The position numbers and the translations under genes were made by a program. The notes under the pieces were generated by a model that was not told the DNA's origin, searched no databases, and saw nothing but the letters and a program-made list of their open reading frames with translations. 60,000 bases of DNA. Origin: Nymphaea colorata. Taxonomy: Eukaryota; Streptophyta; Magnoliopsida; Nymphaeales; Nymphaeaceae. Of the stretch, positions 55,387-60,000 are shown piece after piece. How positions within the stretch are numbered: the first letter of the stretch is position 1; each line of letters begins with the position of its first letter. Location: the NCBI RefSeq assembly GCF_008831285.2, contig NC_045146.1, forward strand, positions 17,045,149 through 17,105,148, written 5' to 3'.

Positions 55387-57456
55387 CTATCCTTGTGACT
55401 TCAATAGAGCTACCTCTGCTGACACCGTCGATGAGACTGTCGTCGATGTCGACGTTGTTGTCGTTGTCGTTCCACTGCTACTGCTGGTAAACAAAGAACT
55501 TAAGCCATTCATAGGAGGTGGTGCGTAGAATGGCATCGGCATCTTTTGTGGGAGGCTTGGTACCTCGGCTTGCAAGCTCAGTGCTTTAATGGCCTCCCTA
55601 ATGGTCGGCCTCCTCTCAGGGTCAGGGTGCACGCACCATAGACCCACCACCATCATCCTTTCCATCTCCTGTTGATTGAAATCTGATCCCAACCTCTCGT
55701 CGACTGCAGTCAAGAGAGAACCGATCCCATACAACTCCCAAATCCACTCCACCAGACGTGCCTCTTTCTCTCCGATTGGGCGAATGGCCCTCCGACCAGT
55801 TGCAATTTCAAGTAGTACCACTCCGAAGCTGTACACGTCGCTCTGTGTGCTGAACTTGCCAGTGATCACGCACTCTGGTGCCAAGTAACCCACAGTTCCA
55901 GCAACCATGGTCGTCCTCGCAGCGAAGCCATGATTTGTGAGTCGAGCCAGCCCAAAGTCACCAAGACGAGCATTGAACTCAGAGTCGACCATCACGTTGC
56001 TCAACTTGATATCACGATGAACAACACATTGCTCCCACTCATCATGTAGGTAGAGAACTGCAGATGCGAGGCCGAGAGCCACCTTCCTGCGCTGAGCCCA
56101 AGGCAAGACTGGGCAACCTTTTGAGCTGAAGAGATGTGAATCCAAACTGCCACCCTCCATATATTCGTAGACAAGCAAGAATTCACCTCGCTCGTGGCAC
56201 CAACCAATCAGCCTCACGAGGTTACGGTGGCGCAACCGGCTGATCACAGTCACCTCCGCCGCATATTCTTTCTTGCCCTGGCTCGACCCTTTAGAAAACC
56301 GCTTCACCGCCACCACTTCCTTCGTATCCCCCAAGGTACCACGGTACACACCACCAAACCCCCCTTGCCCAAGCTTTCCTCCTTCACTGAAGTCATTAGT
56401 AGCTGCAGCGAGCTCCCCGTATCTGAATTTTCTGGGGCCTGTTTCGAAATTCATGGTCATGTCCGCAAAATCATATGCCGCCTCCTCTTCTTCTTCCTCT
56501 TCCTTCAATTCTACCTTTTCATTTTTCCTCTTCCTCATGAAAACAATTATTATTACTACAACAACAACGATAGTAAGAGGAACCAAACACGCCACCAGGA
56601 TGAGGACGGTCTTATTTTGCATACTGGAGACTGCAATATTTGATATCGGGCCGGGGGCTGGAGCTGGCGTCTGATTGGGGGTAGTAATTGAAAAATTCCA
56701 ACTCACTATCCGGTGGCCTTCGCTGCAGGCCCCTGTTGATGCAGAGAAGCCCACAATGACGGTCTCTGGGAGGACGGTGGTGAGGTTGATAACGAAAGAT
56801 GTGTACCATTGGCTGCTGCCGTTCCGGTCCATCATATGCGAGCTGAGATTTCCTGTTGTCGAGTCGTACTGGACGAGGGCAGTTGCGTTCGTGTCCACGG
56901 TTTCCACGTTCGTGTCCCAAAAGGTTGAGGCATTGGAGACGCAGGAGTTGACATCGATCCCCATATGGTTGGTGAGAGTATTGTTCTTATCACATTTGGA
57001 GTTGTAATACGTGTCAAACTCTACGGCGATCATTTGGCTGTTGTCTGCGCCCGAACTTTTATTGAAGATCCCAAGACCGTAGCCATTGTTTTCTGCTTTG
57101 TGAGTCCAGTTGACCGGCGCCATGAAGAAGGCGAGGCCGTCGCCTTGGCAGTTGGATTTGAAGTGAGAGATTTCGAAGCTGAAATTGCTTTGAAAGTCTG
57201 CCGCAAATCCGGTGCGGGCATCATAAAGGGTGATTGGCTTGGCATAGATGGCCCATCCGGTGCTGTTTGTGACGTTCTTGTTAATAGCCGTGGAAGTGAG
57301 GTCTAGGTAGCCCTCCGCGGTGATGAAGGCATCGCCATAACGAGTTAAGTTTTGGCCATCAGAGAAGGAAGGGAAAGTGAAGGTTCTTGTAAGGGAGGTG
57401 GAGCAATGAATGAAGGAGAGGAGGATGAAGGCGAAGAAGATGGCCAGCAGAGACAT
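55387..57456 (-). CDS. LecRK3: L-type lectin receptor-like kinase, clade IX type, intact
   Basis: An intronless 689-aa receptor kinase, predicted plasma-membrane type I. Signal peptide 1-22; legume-lectin domain about 23-258 with GDGLAFF (Asp106) and metal-site residues E146, D148, N152, D156 and H164; Pro-rich stalk (PAPAPGP) near 264-270; membrane span about 283-307; Glu-rich juxtamembrane run of seven or more; kinase about 362-630 with GQGGFGG, Lys386, HRD 480-482 (RD type), DFG 500-502 and APE 526-528; a Ser/Thr-rich tail encoded partly by a GTC/GTT repeat. All catalytic residues are present, so an active kinase is expected. The start aligns with LecRK1. The ectodomain is closest to LecRK1, while kinase and flanks are closest to LecRK2. 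Function in sugar or pathogen-signal perception is inferred from the family. Confidence 0.94.
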   Translation of the reverse strand: MSLLAIFFAFILLSFIHCSTSLTRTFTFPSFSDGQNLTRYGDAFITAEGYLDLTSTAINKNVTNSTGWAIYAKPITLYDARTGFAADFQSNFSFEISHFKSNCQGDGLAFFMAPVNWTHKAENNGYGLGIFNKSSGADNSQMIAVEFDTYYNSKCDKNNTLTNHMGIDVNSCVSNASTFWDTNVETVDTNATALVQYDSTTGNLSSHMMDRNGSSQWYTSFVINLTTVLPETVIVGFSASTGACSEGHRIVSWNFSITTPNQTPAPAPGPISNIAVSSMQNKTVLILVACLVPLTIVVVVVIIIVFMRKRKNEKVELKEEEEEEEAAYDFADMTMNFETGPRKFRYGELAAATNDFSEGGKLGQGGFGGVYRGTLGDTKEVVAVKRFSKGSSQGKKEYAAEVTVISRLRHRNLVRLIGWCHERGEFLLVYEYMEGGSLDSHLFSSKGCPVLPWAQRRKVALGLASAVLYLHDEWEQCVVHRDIKLSNVMVDSEFNARLGDFGLARLTNHGFAARTTMVAGTVGYLAPECVITGKFSTQSDVYSFGVVLLEIATGRRAIRPIGEKEARLVEWIWELYGIGSLLTAVDERLGSDFNQQEMERMMVVGLWCVHPDPERRPTIREAIKALSLQAEVPSLPQKMPMPFYAPPPMNGLSSLFTSSSSGTTTTTTSTSTTVSSTVSAEVALLKSQG

Positions 57457-57512
57457 GGTAGAGCACAGAGGGAGAGAGAAAGAGAGAGAGAGAGGTACGT
57501 TTGAGATTTAAA
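57457..57512 (-). promoter_or_regulatory. LecRK3 leader and TATA-like box
   Basis: The minus-strand TTTAAAT (57506-57512) is about 50 bp before the ATG, with a CT-rich leader (GA repeat on plus, 57470-57494). The sequence is closer to LecRK2 (shared GTAGAGCACAG next to the ATG) than to LecRK1. Confidence 0.4.
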
Positions 57513-58013
57513 GGCGATGGGGGAGGTTCACCATGGACGAAGTCTTCGGTTTGACTTGTCGCCCTAGTCATGACAATAAAGAATGTATAGATAACATTTT
57601 ACAATTCACAGAGTTCTGACCGTTTAATCTTCCAACCTTGATAAGGTCTGTAGGTTGTTGTTTCCTTGGGAGAAAAAAGATATCTAGATTCCCTCGGAGA
57701 AGCTAAAGTAATGTGATAAATATGATTTACAAAAGTTTTTTTAAGGAAGGAAAGTTTTAATAAAGTGTGCATAGGAGAAGGAAGAAGAGTCCATACCAAG
57801 ATGTTGTTCTCCCTATAAAAGCAGATTCCCCCGCCGAGAAAGGCTCTACATCTGTTACGATTCGTTGGCCACGCACTTCTCTCAAAAGAAATCTATAACG
57901 TCCCAAGAGACTTTTTTTTTCTTTAGGCAAGTGTATTAAGTGCTCTGCAATGAATTACGGTGAGAAGTCTGGATCTATCATTTTATGTCAATATGGCGCC
58001 TGAAACGAATTTC

Positions 58014-58560
58014 CATTAGGCCACGTTTGATGGCCTGGATTTTTTCATAGGGAAGATTTTTTCAAGGGAAAAAATCCAGGGTAAGTTTACCTAAGTTTAA
58101 GTTTCCTTGTTCCATTTTCAGGCCATGTTTGGTGGCCTGAAAATCTTTTTCGAGGTAAAAAATTCAGTGTTCGTCGTCTTGGTGAGGGGAAAAGGTGAAG
58201 CCGGACATCCCTCACCTCCCCTTACAGCCACACCGCACTCACCGCCATCACTGCTGCCAAGCCATGGATATAGCTGATCATGGGACGCGTCTGCGCCGGA
58301 TCCCTGCTTGCCGGAGGTAAGTACAACCGAATGGGCTGCGTTGAGCTCTCCCAACTCCAGTGTGCATATGGTAGGAGAGGGGAGGAGGAAGAAGAGGAAG
58401 AATGAGTGAAGTGTGGGCCGCCGTGCAGTGGCCCTTGCATCCATCAATGCCAGCGTTGCCATCGGAAGAGGTCTTGCGCTCCCTCTCGGCTTTTCACACC
58501 GCCCTTCTTCTCCGTCGCCCATTGGAAGAGGTCTCGACCCACAAGTTAGGGGCAAGCAAT
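58014..58560. mobile_element. Insertion with GGCCAYGTTTGRTGGCCTG ends, GC-rich
   Basis: Absent from the matching place near LecRK2 (about 41893). It starts with GGCCACGTTTGATGGCCTG at 58019 and the same motif recurs at 58124 (GGCCATGTTTGGTGGCCTG); such sequences are common at ends of small plant TIR elements. 58170-58560 is clearly more GC-rich than its surroundings. A 159-codon minus frame (58118-58597) spans it, but shows no domain and I do not call it a gene. No clear matching inverted end was found. Confidence 0.35.
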
Positions 58561-58641
58561 TAAGGTTGATCAATATCAGGAAAGCGTTTATGGTCAAGTC
58601 AATATGATGCCCTTTCTAGTGCTTGCTCCAATGATGCGACT

Positions 58642-58787
58642 GACATTTCTTTAGGGGTTGTTTTAGAAGCGTTCAAAGTTTTTCACCTTCGACATTTCTT
58701 TAGGGGTTATTTTAGACGCCTTCAAAGTTTTTCACACTTGACATTTCTTTGGGGTTGTTTTAGACGCCTTCAAAGTTTTTCACATTC
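58642..58787. repeat. 49-bp tandem repeat, three copies
   Basis: Units 58642-58690, 58691-58739 and 58740-58787 begin GACATTTCTTT and contain TTCAAAGTTTTTCAC. The LecRK2 flank has one unit (about 42053), so this is a local triplication. Confidence 0.85.
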
Positions 58788-59580
58788 AATACCACGGCAG
58801 GTTTAAGTATAAAACTTGTTATGAGGTTTGATGTTTATTGTAAAAAGTTACCGCCACGGGAGTAGCACCCACGACAATGAAACCCACAAAGCAACTCGAG
58901 AAGAAAACCTTGAGAATGTTGCAGGAAGCAGTGAATTGAAAGGGGATCGCAAAGTTTCTTTATGCATGATGATACGTTCCTCCGATAAGCTGCAAGTTAG
59001 GTTTTGTCTTCAAAATTTGAGTGGGCCGGGCAGTACTGTGGACGTCTTCCGATTAAATTGCTTTGAATGTTTTGGCTTCCTTGGTTGCGTAGGGTTTACT
59101 TGAAATCAGTTGTTATGTTCATCCAAAGACAAAAGTTTTGAACCAGGATCTCGCCTACGTAGCATGAAAATAAGTTCCTTTTTTTTTATGTGCCTCATTG
59201 TCTGCAAAGGAATGGGATTTCTTCTTGTTTGTTTTGACATTAGCTCTTCATAAGTTGACGTTGTTAATATCAAGCTTTGGTGATCATGGCATCGTCACGA
59301 GTTAAGAATGTCGTTGAAGTTTCTGTTTGGTGCGATGCCTAAGCTTAAATTCATTCTATTGATCGCATCGTGTCCAAGATGTTAGGTCCTTAGTTCACAA
59401 GATTTCATGTCCAGGCTATAATGTTTTTTGTTGTTTGAAAGATTAATCATAAATTTGTAATTCTTATAGACTCCAGCCCAACTGGTTGGGCCAACAACGG
59501 ATTGAAATCTGGAGTTGAATCTGTACACTCTTGTGTACTGAATCATTTCTTTATATCTTCATGTCATTGTTACAGAAAAT

Positions 59581-60000
59581 GTTTTTATTAAAAAAAAATA
59601 AGAATTTTATAATTTTAGAGGGTGCTTGATGAGACAGAAATTGTAGAATTTCAAAATTAAATTTCTCATTGTTGATTATGAAACGAGAATTGTGTTTTCA
59701 GACAAACAATTCTGATTCCGATATTGGGGCACCGCGTGATTTAAGAGTGCCATGTGATCGTGGACGCTGATCTCAATAGCTGGGGAAACCTCATTACAAG
59801 TTTCTTACTCAGTTATCGTGTCGAGCTTTTGATTTTAGTGTGTAGAAGAAAAATTAAACACTCCCTATGGAAGCGTTTGGCTCTAAAACCTTAGTTTTGT
59901 ATAAAGCAAGTTTTGTGACAACTTCAAAGAGGTAGATTTGTAAACTTGGTTTGGATGTTTGGATGACGATTAAAGGACTTGGTTTAAAAGCAAAAACCAA
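59581..60000. other. Intergenic, nothing recognised
   Basis: AT-rich, with no coding or repeat signal shared with the rest of the window. Confidence 0.4.

Larger units (their letters stand above)
57513..59580. repeat. LecRK 5' module, copy 7
   Basis: Aligns with 41363-42900 and, at its end, with 1170-1345 and 51480-51600; the GCCCAAC-TG-GTTGGGC pair is at 59476-59491. It is interrupted by the insertion at 58014-58560 and carries the 49-bp triplication at 58642-58787. Confidence 0.6.

Noticed and set aside
58118-58597. 159-codon minus-strand frame as a gene
   Set aside because: Spans the GC-rich insertion only, has no domain, and its ends fall in repeat flank. GC-rich DNA gives long frames by chance.
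1-60000. Endogenous pararetrovirus or other integrated virus
   Set aside because: All RT-bearing segments fit copia (integrase before RT, YVDD, LTRs) or LINE (FADD, QGDP, zf-RVT). No movement-protein or coat-protein motif was seen.

Overview
This is nuclear DNA from a flowering plant, species not identifiable from the window. The evidence is intronless L-type lectin receptor-like kinase (LecRK) genes of the clade IX type, Ty1/copia retrotransposons with tRNA-Met-type primer sites, and many plant L1-type LINE remnants in AT-rich intergenic DNA. There are no prokaryotic features. Only two genes look intact and confidently real: LecRK1 (19140-21128, minus) and LecRK3 (55387-57456, minus). A third, LecRK2 (39237-41291, minus), is a pseudogene with two frameshifts and one nonsense codon. 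Three more places hold only a short piece of the lectin exon (2005-2238, 22690-22990, and 24850-24882 plus 30277-30483).

The window reads as a decayed tandem array. A repeating unit, in plus-strand order, is [3' module] - [LecRK on the minus strand] - [5' module of 1-2 kb]. The 3' module recurs near 14.2/18.4-19.1, 38.0-39.2, 50.0 and 53.6-55.3 kb. The 5' module recurs near 0.3-1.3, 2.2-4.2, 21.9-22.5, 31.0-32.1, 41.4-42.9, 51.3-51.7 and 57.5-59.6 kb. A further 2.2 kb duplication links 13.27-15.49 and 48.95-51.26 kb.

Mobile elements have cut through the array. Copia B (7434-13114) has two LTRs and a perfect AAGGC target duplication. Copia C (14448 to about 18300) splits the 3' module of LecRK1 and predates the 2.2 kb duplication. 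Copia A (24883-30276), whose LTRs differ by only about 3% by eye, is inserted inside an already truncated lectin fragment. Copia D (about 47240-48957, minus) is a gag/LTR remnant. LINE ORF2 fragments lie on both strands (0.1, 5.4-5.8, 24.3-24.5, 32.5-33.1, 34.2-36.0, 36.6-37.2, 43.3-43.5, 52.0 kb). A TIR element of about 656 bp is at 46014-46669.

Biologically, the intact genes should encode plasma-membrane receptors with an extracellular legume-lectin domain, one membrane span and an RD-type Ser/Thr kinase. The most interesting signal is that LecRK3 is a mosaic: its ectodomain is LecRK1-like, while its kinase, linker and flanks are LecRK2-like. This suggests gene conversion or unequal crossing-over exchanging the ligand-binding half. 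I did not find a convincing novel biochemical system; the novelty is in how the receptor cluster has been reshuffled.
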